DNA from: Galbula dea
Lineage: Eukaryota > Chordata > Aves > Piciformes > Galbulidae
Direction of reading: 5' to 3'
DNA length: 64,000 nucleotides
NCBI GenBank assembly: GCA_013399015.1
Contig: VWZX01002356.1
Location: 248,001 to 312,000, forward strand
Every line of letters starts with the position of its first letter. Position 1 is the stretch's first letter. Under the pieces are notes generated by a model. It made no database searches. It worked only from the letters and a program-made list of their open reading frames with translations, and was not told where the DNA came from. Both the position numbers and the translations under genes were made by a program. Below, piece by piece: positions 49,101 through 61,100 of this stretch.

Positions 49101-52100
49101 AAATAAAGGATAACCAAGGTCTGTAGAGGTACACATCATAGGGCAACAGTATTGCTCACAATTTTGTTCTGGGAGAAGTACCTCTACTGAGAAGCAGTTC
49201 ATTGATTTGCTTTTTTTTGAGGCAGAAAGGTTTTTAGTTATTGAAGCCTCAGCTGAATCTGGAACACACTACCTGTGAACAGAAGAATTGCCAATACACT
49301 GTGTTCATCTGGGCGTTTTCAGGTAGGTGAAAAGCAGTGCACAAAGAGCAGGATTGAAAACATGCAGAATCAGAAGTTTAAAATACATTAAAAACCATGG
49401 AAAGTCATCTTACCTGTGGTGCTGCTGCCTAAGGCCCCTTGACTTCCTATCATCCCTTCGCTCCTGCCCATCAGTCCTGGCTGAGGTACCACTGAGTAGG
49501 GGCTGCTTGCTCTTATAGGTGGGAAAGTTCCAGCACCTGCTGCTGGGTTCTGCAGTGTGATGTCAAGTGGTAAATTCTGGTTTGGTAACAACCTGCCCAG
49601 TTGCCCTGCTCGTGGGTTATTAAAAGCTAGGCAGGAGGAGCAAAGAAAAAAACAAAGTTACAAGAATGGAAACTTTACTTGTTAAAAACACCCAAAAGAA
49701 CATGAATACACATTAAGCTCTTGGGCTGAGCTATTTAATGCTGCATCACTTACCACCTCCTATCTGTCTGAGAAACACCCCTTCTTGACTTTTTAATGGA
49801 GATTTCAAAATGGAACATTCTGACACCAAACCAGATATTATGTATAGTTTTAAAACTTTAAATGATGCAACGGAAGTGACAGAAGAGCCACTACAGCAAA
49901 ATAAACCATAATGTGACATGCACAATACTGCCAATTAATCTTACACCTCGTAGGGCTATCATTGCATGCAGGTGTCATCCTGAGGCAGACATTTAGGCAT
50001 TACCTCAGTTTTGAAAGTTTCCCAGCATAAGCTGTGCCCCTTAAGAAGTTAGAAAAATTAAGGACAGCTTGAGTCTGTATCAGCTCCTGTAGCCCCATTT
50101 TGACATCTCCCTCTGAAATTTCTTTAACATTTTTTTGTCATTAATAAAAATAAACACTTTCATGATTCAGCAGCCACAAATGAGTGGTCCAGAATTAGAG
50201 CTGTGCCACTGTAATATTCTGGTAAACAGAACCACACTTGATGGCTACTGTCACCTTTACGTAACTATTCTCTTCTGCTGACGTGTTCTGTGCTCTTTAA
50301 ATGAGTCTCTGCAGAGCAAACTGCAGCAAACTGTCCCAGAAAAGTGAGCAAGTGAGCTTCAGAGGAGGACTGGCCAGCCCCTGGCTCAGCTGGTCTCTGG
50401 GCAATGTTCCAGTGTGCAGAGCCAGTTCTCAAACACAAATTAAACACTGACCTTGTGCCTCTGACTCCATCTCCAACCATACCAACCAAATACACACAAA
50501 TATATCCACCATTTTAATGAAATTATTATTTGCAATACTTCCTGAAGGTTTCCCCAAGGAGAGTCTCTCATATCACAGCATCCTCAAAGCGACTTCTGCT
50601 TCACACAGAATATGCTAAAGGCTTCAGGTGCACAGAGATTTCTTTCTGACTTCTGGGCTGCTGCTGTTAGTGCCCCATACTGACACAAATGAGGATATTA
50701 AATCCAAGCATCCTTCTCTGAGCAACACTCATTACAAACGGTAATTTAAGTAGAGGTTTTAATAGGAACTGAAACATTAATATTTATTATTATTAGCAAT
50801 ATTTGTATTTATTTAAACATTTCTAGGTAACTGAGTTCATTTGGAAGTGGCATGATGTTATTTTAATACAATCAGAATGACTAAAAACACTATCTCAGCC
50901 CTATGTTTTCTAAAAACCCCAGCAGTGTACACTTAAGAGGCTAAGCAGATGCTACCATCCTAGCCAACAGGAGAGAAAAAAATGAAGCTGTGGCTTTTGA
51001 TGCTATGCTCTTGAACATTTGTATCTGCTGAGACTCCTGCCTTGCTTTACTCCTGCTTTCCGTTGCTCTAGGGTGGTAGACCAACATTTCAGCGCTGGTT
51101 TGTAAGTGAATAAAGTTAAGGAATGCTGTCAGCTAGAAGTGACTCAATTAAAAGCCACAACTGCAAATTAAACTTGGGCACTCCTCTTAGTCATAGGTCT
51201 TTCTATTAATCTTGTGGTTTGAGAAGACAACTCTCCTTCACCCTTAGAAAAGCCTCTCTCATCCCCGTCACTGGAGGGCTGCTGGAAAGGAGAGATCTGC
51301 ATCGTCACAAAAACACATGCTCCCAGGTGTTTGTCACCTCTGACCACAGTTCAGGGATGTCCCATATGTTCTGAGGTTACCCCTTAAGGCTCCTCACAAG
51401 GCACCACTTTTAGGGCGCTGGGTGAAACGGACATCACCTCCACACGTGTTTCAAAATGGGACAACCGCAGGTGGCGCTATATCACCACACACAACTAGAG
51501 CAGGACCAACTATGTCATCATCAAGACCAGACCAGGACAAGGAGCTCCTCAGCTATGTTATCATGCAAGACCAGACCAGGATGAGGAGCTCCTTGGCCAA
51601 CCCATGGGCACCATGGCTGCCACTTCGGAGGTTTGGTAGCTCGTCCTACACACGTGCAGAAGGTGGACTCACTGCTCTGTGAAATCCTCATTGCTGGTTT
51701 CTGGGTGGCCACAGCTGCACTGGGGCTGCTGTCACTGGTGAGCTGCATGAGGTCATTGATGATGGCTTGCTTGTCGACGGAGCCTGCCGGTGCGCCTGGG
51801 CGGCTCTCTGGGAAAAGCTGTGGTAACTGGCTGTTCTGCAGGTCATCCAGGATCTCCTCCAGGTTATCCAGTTCACTGCCTGGCTGCAAGAAAAGACGAC
51901 AGACCCACAGTATACATCGCTGCTCGCCTGCTGTCGGCATCCTGCCACCATTAGCCCACGCCAGCTCTGGATGCCTCCTGCAAAATCCAGATGTGGACGA
52001 AGCTTACAGAGTGGGACTGGGCAGCATCCTTGGGGCTCACCTGCCTTGCATTTGGGGAGCTCGGCAAGGCACTGGCACCCCTCCAAACCCCAGGTATCAG

Positions 52101-55100
52101 GAGGTACAGACCCACAGGATCTAGAATACCTTGGGAAGAGAGGAGATTCCCTCTGTGTGCTCTGCGATCGGTGCAGGGAGGAGATCCAGCAGTAATGAAG
52201 ATGGGATTTTATGTAGGTACAACCCATACTCCCTTCAGCACAGCCATATTTCTAATCTCTTTATGACTTGATTAAAAGCATGCGATGGAAAAGTTGCTTC
52301 ATGGCTAAAACAATTCCCCATATTTCTTCATTACATTCAAACCCCTACACTGAATAACTCTGTATGAGTTAACTGGCAAGAAATACACATTCCAGTGAAA
52401 TGCTATAAATTAAACCCCATCAACTAATTACTAGGTTTAGGAATTTAATTTTGCTCACAACTTCCCAAATAATAGAAAATAACTTCTCTACAGTAAGAAA
52501 ACAAAAAAAAAAGAGATACTTAGTTACATTTAATTCAGTAGAAAACTATAGCAAAATAAAGATCAGGCAAAAAAACTAAGTACATCTTATACTAACATAA
52601 GTACTAACTTCCATATTTTCTCCAAATGTTGATTTTCACCAGTATGGGGGTTTTTTTGGTGAGCTCCTCTGTCTATAAACCATCAGAATTAAAATCTGTT
52701 TTTGACTGAAATATGGAAATTATTACAAGTCTATTCTCTAACCCTAAGCCTCTGGAGAGGTTAAAACTCTTTTGGGTAATGATTACCAACAGGCCAGGCC
52801 AGTCTCTGTTACCAAGTTGCACAGGAAACAATTCATGGCAGTATTTATAACCAAAACCTACCCAAAATCAGCACCTTTGTGAGAAGAACTGCAATGACAG
52901 AAAAGGCCAAGAGTGAGAAGCTAGCCATGAAGGATGGAGAACTGAGAAATGACACCACAAACATGGACACAGCTGAAATACAATACATGGTGCAAAAGAA
53001 GAAGGAGTTTACTCCATTGAAAGGCAGCATGTGGCAGGCTGGTGTCACTGACAAAATGGTAGGAAATTACAGAATTGGAGAACTGGAAGAAATTTAAAGC
53101 CTCAAGGCAAAATCAGCATCTGCTCTTCCCTACAGAAGTTCACACAGAAGTGACAGAAAATCCACAGCTTCCCTGGGGATTTGGTTCCAGCACTCGGCCA
53201 TCCTTACTACTGGAGTTCTCGTCCTCAGTGTCAATGCAAGCTCTCCTCCATTGAAATCTGGGCCCGTCCTTCCTGTTGTATTTTCAATCTGGGGAACAAA
53301 CTGTCTTCCCCTTTCTTTTCCTGAGCCCTTCTCTATTTAGAAACACGTGCCCTGTGAGGTTTTAAGCTGAAGATAATGAGCAATCTCAACTTTTGAATTT
53401 TCTTCAGCACATAACCTGTTTTCTAGACCTCTCACTGCTCCAGTCGTTCCTGTGGGCTGCTCTCTGCTGCACTGCCATGTCCAGAACAGGACTTAAGATG
53501 AAGCCTTACAACTGCTGAGTAAAGTGGAAGCTCTGCTCTATGCATAGTACACACTGCTGGCATACTCCAGGAAAGCCTGTGATGTTTTTGATCCCATGAC
53601 ATGACTGACTCTCATCTTGTGCTCACTATGATCCCTAGGCACAGCTCTTAAGTAGTCCTATCTACCTAGTTGTCCTCTCCTTTTTTCCTTGAATATGTGA
53701 CTTTATTCTTCACTAATTACAAACAGCACTTGTTCATCCTAAATGTTCTCCAAGAATTTTCCTCCGTATCTCCAGGCTGAATCTGAATTCTGTCCTGCAG
53801 TGCATCTGCAGACACCTGAGTGTCACAGGGAGCTTCCCCAAGCACAGGCTGTGTTCAAACACAGAGCAGCTCTGGATGCTGCACAAGCTCCTGCAGCACC
53901 TCCACCCTGACAGAGTGTCCTTCAGTAACTAGTTTGTGTGTTGGCACTTCCAGAGAGCTTGGATCTGCTCACAGCAGTGTGAGCACTGGGAGATGCAGTA
54001 CCAGAAGGCTGCAAGACCCAGTAGAGGAGACTGATGTTCAGAAGGATGATTCACTCTTTGGGGGAATTAAGACACATGGTTAATGAAGGCCATGTCCGAA
54101 ATAGTGAAGGGAAGTTTTATTATGTTGCAGGGGTTTTTTGTTCGGTGTAGTGTGGGACTTTGTGTCTTTTTTTCTTCATATATATATATTTTTTTTTTTT
54201 CCCCCACATTTTGGTTGCTGCAATTCTTTGTTTAAAAATCAGATGTAAAAAAAAAAAATCTCCACAAACCCAAAGCAAAGCCAGAGAAGAACATATCAAC
54301 CCAAGTGTGTCAGAAAACTGCACTCCCCGAGATGCTTCTATGTGGCAAAGAAAGGCCAAATCCAGCAGATGCATTATAGCAAATACATAACCTTCCTTTT
54401 TTTTTGCCTAGCATAATCAATAACAAATATTTCTTCTTTATTTTTTGGTGAGATGAGGATTCTCAAACTGCTGCACATGCTCCAAGACAGATCTAGAATT
54501 GACAGCAAACCATGACACTAGCTTATCTTTCCACACCCACCCTCAAATGGCACCGAATGCGCAGAAACTAGCATTAAAATATTTACTTGGTTAGTTTAGG
54601 GGAATTTTTCCTGTATTTATATTCTTTATTTATTTTGTTAATGGTCTAAATTGAACTTCATGTAAATAGAAGGCACACCCTAACCTCCCAGTAAAACAAT
54701 TATTTGTCATGAATTTTATGAAAAGAAGTCTGATAAAGTGCCTAAGCATCACAAGAAAGTTCTTGTGCACATATTTTCACTATCTCCAAGCTATGCAATT
54801 ACAACAATCTCTGTAGAAATTGGACACTAAGTGGCAGAAAAGACAAATTTGGCTTGCAAGTGTTTCTGCATTTGAAAAAGCACCTACTTTTAAAGCACTT
54901 ACCACTGCCACCCAGAGAAAGGCAGATTAAAGTGTTAATTGCTTACAAATTTTTTTCAGCTCTCCTGAAAGGCTCTTCCACCTCATCATGCAGCTGGGTT
55001 TACAAAAGTTGCTATGCCAAAGTCTGGCTTCCATAGACTGTGAAGAAAACAAATCTGTGGCAAATCAGGAGCTGTGTTTCTACTGCCTTCCCTTTTTAAT

Positions 55101-58100
55101 AGTGCAGAACCGCAGAAGCCCTCGCAGTCCTGCTGCTGCTAGTGCTGCAAGAAAAGCTCTGCTGAGCCTTCCCAGGAGGTATCTCTCATTCCCTCCCCTT
55201 GCAGCTGCTTAACTGGGTGATGATAACCATCATCTGACCAAGGAAGGGAAAAAGGTAGGGTGGCACTGGAAATACTCTCTGCCGTTTGAGAGAAAGGCTT
55301 CCTGTCAGTTGCTGCTCTCTGCAGAAGGGTCTGTTTGAACACACTACCTAGAAGACTGCTATTTTTAGTGCAGTGGTGCACTTCAAAGCATTTCCTGCTC
55401 AGAAAGTCACACCAAAAGTAAAAGGAGAGGACATCGTGGCTCTAGTGGCTCCCAGGAGCCTGGTCCCCATGGCAGAGACATCCCTCTGCTGCTCCACCCC
55501 AGCTTCCAGAGAAACTGCACACTCCAGTGACTAGTTACTTAAAAATAAAACGTTCCTTGGGGAGAAGTTTTAAATAAACCTGCAAAAAAGGTAACACAAG
55601 CACACGGCTAACTTTTACATACGGGAGGAAGAAGGGGTGGGGGGGAAGGGCACAGGAGGATGGAAGGATTTAGCACAAAAATCTGTGTTCTAGTCTTGTA
55701 CTAAATAGTTCCAGCTTTGATCTAAATTTAGACACCGAGCACTTCCTGTGGGAGACTGTCTCCAAAGCTGAGGAGGTTTTGATGCTAAATATTTGCAGTG
55801 ATTTTATAATTGGGGTAAAGTGGTTATTTGTTTAAAGGCCTGGGTTTCAGCTAGATAAATGCTTACATTATTTTATACTCCCTACCATTTCCTCTGCTGC
55901 TCCATGCTGGACTTCTGTTTATTCAGCTCCAGGTTTCACTGCATTTTAAGTAGGTTTTAAAACTTTATTTAGAACCAAGGGGAGCCACAGAAGTCCCTCT
56001 GTCATCATCCAGCAGCCTTCCCTCACAGGAGCAGGACTGGCTTCTCCTCACCTTGGTCTGAGGAGCACTTCACCTCGAGTCCTGCACTGCTTTGTGCCAT
56101 CTCCTGGACTTCCAGTTCCTTCTCTCCTGGGAGACAATCTCATGTCTTCAAATTTTAGGAAAAGGCAATCCATCCACGGTCCATACTCCACATCCCTCCC
56201 CTGGCCTCAGAAACATGAATCCCCAAAATAAAACAAATGATCAGACTATTCACTTTACGAAGTCTATAGTACTGGAGACTTGATTTTCAAATGCTTGAGG
56301 CTGACAATACTTGCAGACACTGAGCCTCTTCCTTTAAAGTTACTCTAATAGTTATATGTGTATATTTAGGGTGAGACATTCACAAACTAAGCCATCTCTT
56401 GTGTACTGCACAGAGATCACCAAGAGGAAATCTTAATTCTTTTAGAATTTCAGTTCTTGGGGAATAAGCCATCTGAAGGCTTTGATTTTGATCTAATTAG
56501 ACATAATCTTTTTGGTGATTACCAAGTTCGATGTTCTTGCCCAGCATCAAACACTGAAGACTTAAGGATCTCTGCCTCCAATCCGTTGTCCTCAATGTGT
56601 AGGATCTGAACTGGCAGCCAAAATCTATTAGGTATCTTTAAAGTAGCTTATTCTTGCCAGTGTAGCTGTGAACTTCTTGGTATCTGTGTTTTTCTACTTT
56701 AAGAAGTGTAAGTTCTCACACAGAATCTAAGCCCTCCCTCTCCAGGCACTACAACATAGCAGCTGTATTCAGAACAAAGCTAACAGCCAGGCTTTGGGAT
56801 AAATCCCTGTAGAAATTAGCGTCAGTTGGCTCGGTTTCCCCCTAAAGCATGGGGAGGATTGAAAAACCGCAATTGCTCCTACATAATGTCAATAGATGTC
56901 AAGTTCTGCTGAACCAGAAGTGAAGTAACCTTAGGAGCCTTCTGGATAACTGGGATTTACCAAAGCTGCATCCACACTGCAGCAGCACGTTTGGCCTCTT
57001 AGCTTTGTGGTTACAACCACTGTCCAAAGGACTGGCCATGGAGTGCCAAGAACAAACAAGCTCAAACCCAGTCCACAAGTCACGTGCACACAAAGCTTTA
57101 CAAGGGACAGATGTGGCTGTGAATGGAGCCCTGGGTGTTCACACAGCCTGGGATCTGCTCATGATGCACACACTGAGGCTGCACACACAAGGCACTGCCC
57201 ATGGACTAATGACCAGCAGGGAGAGCTGAGAGTATGAGACCCATTTATAAATAAAATCATCAGTAATATCAAAGCAGCAGACTGCTTTTGCTGTGTCCCC
57301 TTCTCTTGCAAAACTCTGAAAAGTGGAGCATATAGGTGATGTAACCTGGTGTTTTTTGAAAGTGAATTCTGCGTGCAAGCTGGTGAAATAACACTTCTTA
57401 GCACAAGCCCTAACAACAGACAGCTTAGTAGTATATTGGACAGCAGACCAACAAGCAATCTTGCACAGAACACAAAGAAATACTGAATGCAAACTTCAGT
57501 GCAGATAACCTTGCCCAGAGAGACATGATCTCTGCACTGAACAACCCATGGGAACCCCTGGGGTTGACTACAAAACAATTTTAAGTTTAAAAAAAAAAAA
57601 AGCAACAACAAAACCTCCTAAATTGCCACAGAAACAAGCAAAGTCTATTTGCCTTGATTTTAATTTGCAGATCAAGTATAGCATATAGAGCAGTAACACA
57701 AGGTTGATATCAGCCCTTTCAAAGAGCTCCTGTCCCTGAGCGTGAACCTGCCTTCCAAGAAAGGCACAGCTGCTTTGCTGAGCTAGATCAAGAGCCCATC
57801 TCATCCAGAGCAGCTCAACAACAGCCTGGGGTAAAACTGACAGTAAGTCAGGACTAACCAGCAGCTACAGCTACACTATATACACAGTATACAGCTACAA
57901 TACAGGTATTGCCTCCTCATCTGACTACTACATGGGAAAGGTTTCCCAGTGCTTGGTCCCTGCGTTATCCACCTCCTCCAGACAGAGCCTGTTCTTCTAG
58001 ACAGAGTGATGGTCACAACTTAGCAACACCAACAGGAAAGCTGAGTGAAGGCTGGATTTCAAAAGGCAGGTAGCAGCCTCCTGAAGTCTCAAGGGATTAC

Positions 58101-61100
58101 CCCGAGGAAGTCAGTCAGCAGGAAGGCAGGCCCAGGCCACGCCATTGACACACAACATAAAGATTGGCTTACCTGTTCGTTAGGCTCAAAGCTTATCTCG
58201 TCCTTCTCTGTCCTCATAGCTATCAACTTTGTGCTACCGGAAGGGTCTGTCTTACTGTCCAACCGCTCCAGTTTTGGGGGTATGTCTGGTAAACCAATAT
58301 CTTTAGTATCATCTTTATCTAGCAAGTAGCGAAGTAGTGCATTATTATTCTTCTTAGGACTCGCTGGCTCCTGTTTAACAGTCACTTCTGAACCAGGAGC
58401 TGTGCTACTGGACTCCTGGTTCAGCTCTTTGCCCGTGGCCTCTGCTGTGAGCTTGGCCAAATCTACAGGAGAACTACTGTCCTGCAATAGTCTGTGCAAA
58501 ATTTTATGCTTCTCCTTGAGCGAGGTTCCGTGTGCCGAACCAGACCCAGGTAACCCTCCCGTGGAGTCCTTGCTAACGTCTGCCATGGTAGTGGACAAGG
58601 GTGAAGGCTCCATCTGATCCGATTTGGTGGTCAGCAGTTGTAAGAGCTTTGTCTGGCTTTTTCCATCGTGCAGTTTATTCTGAGCATCAGGTCTCTCTCC
58701 ACTGACAACCGGTGGCATGTTGCTGTCGCTACTGTCCTTCTGTTCTCCTGAATGGCAGCTGCCCTCTGCTTGTCCAGGTGTACCTTCCGATTGCTCCCCA
58801 TACAGTCCAAAGCAGTCTTTAGAGTCCAGGCTTCCCATCTTGCTCAGCTGGGGAGGATTCATGTTCACAGGGGAATTTTGCAGATTTCCCATTTTTAGGT
58901 CAGGTGAAGCCAACGAGGATCCCAGAGAGACGCCGTGGCCCTCACTGAGGGCCTGGAGCGCGTTCAGGGAACTGTTGGTGTAGTTATGGCTGTTTCCTGT
59001 GCTGCTGCAGACTCCCACGGGTGAATGCAAGCTCCCAGCAGGGGAGAACTGGCTGGGTGGGACGCGGGGGCTTCCTGCCACTCCAGGGCTCACACGATGC
59101 CTTGGGGAAAGCATAGAGTTTGGCTGCCCTGGGTTCATGCCGGGGCTGCTCTGTGAGGGGCTATTCATTTTTAGTGCATAGTTACTACCCTGAGGAGTGG
59201 ATGCTTGTATGCTCGACACGTGGTTCATTCCCCCTGACCCACCAAACCTGCCTGCTGGCATGCCCATTTGTTCCTTTGGGCCATTTATGGCAAAATTTAT
59301 ATTGCTACTGATGGTCATATCCTGACCTGGGTTCCCACTGCACATGGTCTGATGGGCAGGGCTGCTGGAGCTAATTGGGTTCAATATCTTCCCCATTCCT
59401 TGTCCAGTCAAATCCTGATTCATTCCACAGACATTCTGCTCTCTATGTGGCAAGGGAAAGAAAAACAACCCATTAGCTAAAATGACAGTGGCCAGCTTGC
59501 AATTACATTACAAAAAAAGAAACAAAACCTCCAAACCTTGCTTTAAAGTAACACCACAAACCTACAATGAAAAACAAATTGACAATTCAACAAAAGCAAT
59601 AGGCAACTCTCAACGTGGCTGCACATCAGCAGTATGGCCTTCAAAGAGAGGAAGAACAAAATCATACCTGACTGCAATGACAGTCATGAGGGATGCAAAT
59701 AGGTTACAGTTTTAGACTCTCTCCCTTTAATGTGTTTATCTCTCCTCTACAATTCAGCAAGAGCTAACTCCCAGAAGTGACAGAAATCTCATTTGACACA
59801 TCTGACCCTAACAAATCCTTGGTTTACAGGCCAGCTGTGGCCAGCTGTTTGCTGGAGCTCTGGATTTCCCTGTGCTAGCCCCACCGCATGGCTGGAGTGG
59901 GCTCTCTGCCCACCAAGTTCACAGGGAAAGTTGAAAAAGTCACATTTCTGCACTGCCAGAATATTTCAATACTGCTCCAAAGCAGCATGTAAGCCAAGAG
60001 AACTACTGGATACTGCTTTGGAATGGGAATGCTCTGTCAGCAATCCAGGCCTGCATGAGGCTTTAGGGAAAGAGGAGGAGAAGGAAGAAAACCACACACA
60101 TAGGAGCTGAAACTTGGATTTGAGAGGTGTAGGCTGTAAGATGAGGAAACACAAGAGAGACAGACACACAGAGAAAAAGCTCTTGTGAGAGCACCTGAGG
60201 GTCACTACTCTTTTCTTCAGTAGATTTTACTTATTTTATGGGAGGATGCAACATAATTTTTATTTCTGTGCTGAAACTTAAACCAGGAAAATCAGACACA
60301 TTCCCAAATGATAAAAGCTATAGAAGAAACAGAGCCAAGCAGATTAGGAAGAAAAAAAAATGAGGTTCTGAGAAAAATCAAATCAACTACAGACTTCCAA
60401 AATCAAATACTAACAGAACATTCCTAATAGGTACTTTTGACAAGATGAAAACCATTCCTACTGGCACAGGAGAGGTGCAGATAAACCTCTGCATTTTGCT
60501 AAAGCACAAGAGGTGCAAGAACTGAAGCACACAGTGCAGGGAAGCTTGTGACTCTGTTTGTTACCTTCAGTACAATGCCAAAAGTGAACAACATTAACCA
60601 TGCAAAGAGTGGTGGAGTTTTAAAGCCTTACTACAAATACAAAAGCACCAGTCTTCTGCTAAAAAAACCCAAAAGACTAAAACAAAAAAATCCAGCAAAC
60701 AACCCCCCCCCTCGCCCCAACCCAACAGAAAGAATATTTGCAATTACCACTTCTAGCTTAATGGTGCATTTTACATTCAGCACTTCATGAACTACCAAGT
60801 GTATTCAACAATACAAAGAAAACAAATCTCAGACAGCTCTTGGTTGGGTCAATTTCCAAATCTACAATCTCTGTGAAATGGTTTCAGTTTTAATTATGTT
60901 TAGAGTTTTCTTTCTCTCAAAAAAGTGATACTGTGGATATAGGGAAACAGAATTGTAATCAAAGTCAGCAAATAAAACCTGAAATAAAACCTGAGACAAA
61001 TACACCAGGACAAGCAATGACCTAATACAAATTTTACACTGAAGTTCTGAGGTCAGTGATTACTTACCCTTGGCTTCAACATATTAATGCCTGTGCCTTT

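Larger units (their letters stand above)
34158..51672 (-). other. NCOA2 introns between the 51673 exon and the last exon
   Basis: Eleven introns of roughly 0.5 to 2.5 kb separate the clustered C-terminal exons. Apart from the listed CR1 fragments, the CA-rich stretch, the tandem duplication and the intronic ORF, I see only unique AT-rich intron sequence with short poly(A)/poly(T) runs (for example 40141-40154, 43388-43400 and 44424-44434). No extra NCOA2 exon or nested gene was recognised. Confidence 0.7.
51884..58172 (-). other. Largest NCOA2 intron in the window (6.3 kb)
   Basis: It separates the receptor-box exon from the rest of the C-terminal half. It contains an old antisense CR1 (53140-54040) and T- and A-rich runs (54180-54260). 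It also has a G-rich stretch at 55621-55660. No exon was recognised. The ORFs it contains are short and not gene-like. Confidence 0.75.

Noticed and set aside
52879..53097. Lys/Glu-rich 72-codon plus-strand ORF
   Set aside because: It is short, in an intron, on the opposite strand to NCOA2, and resembles nothing known.
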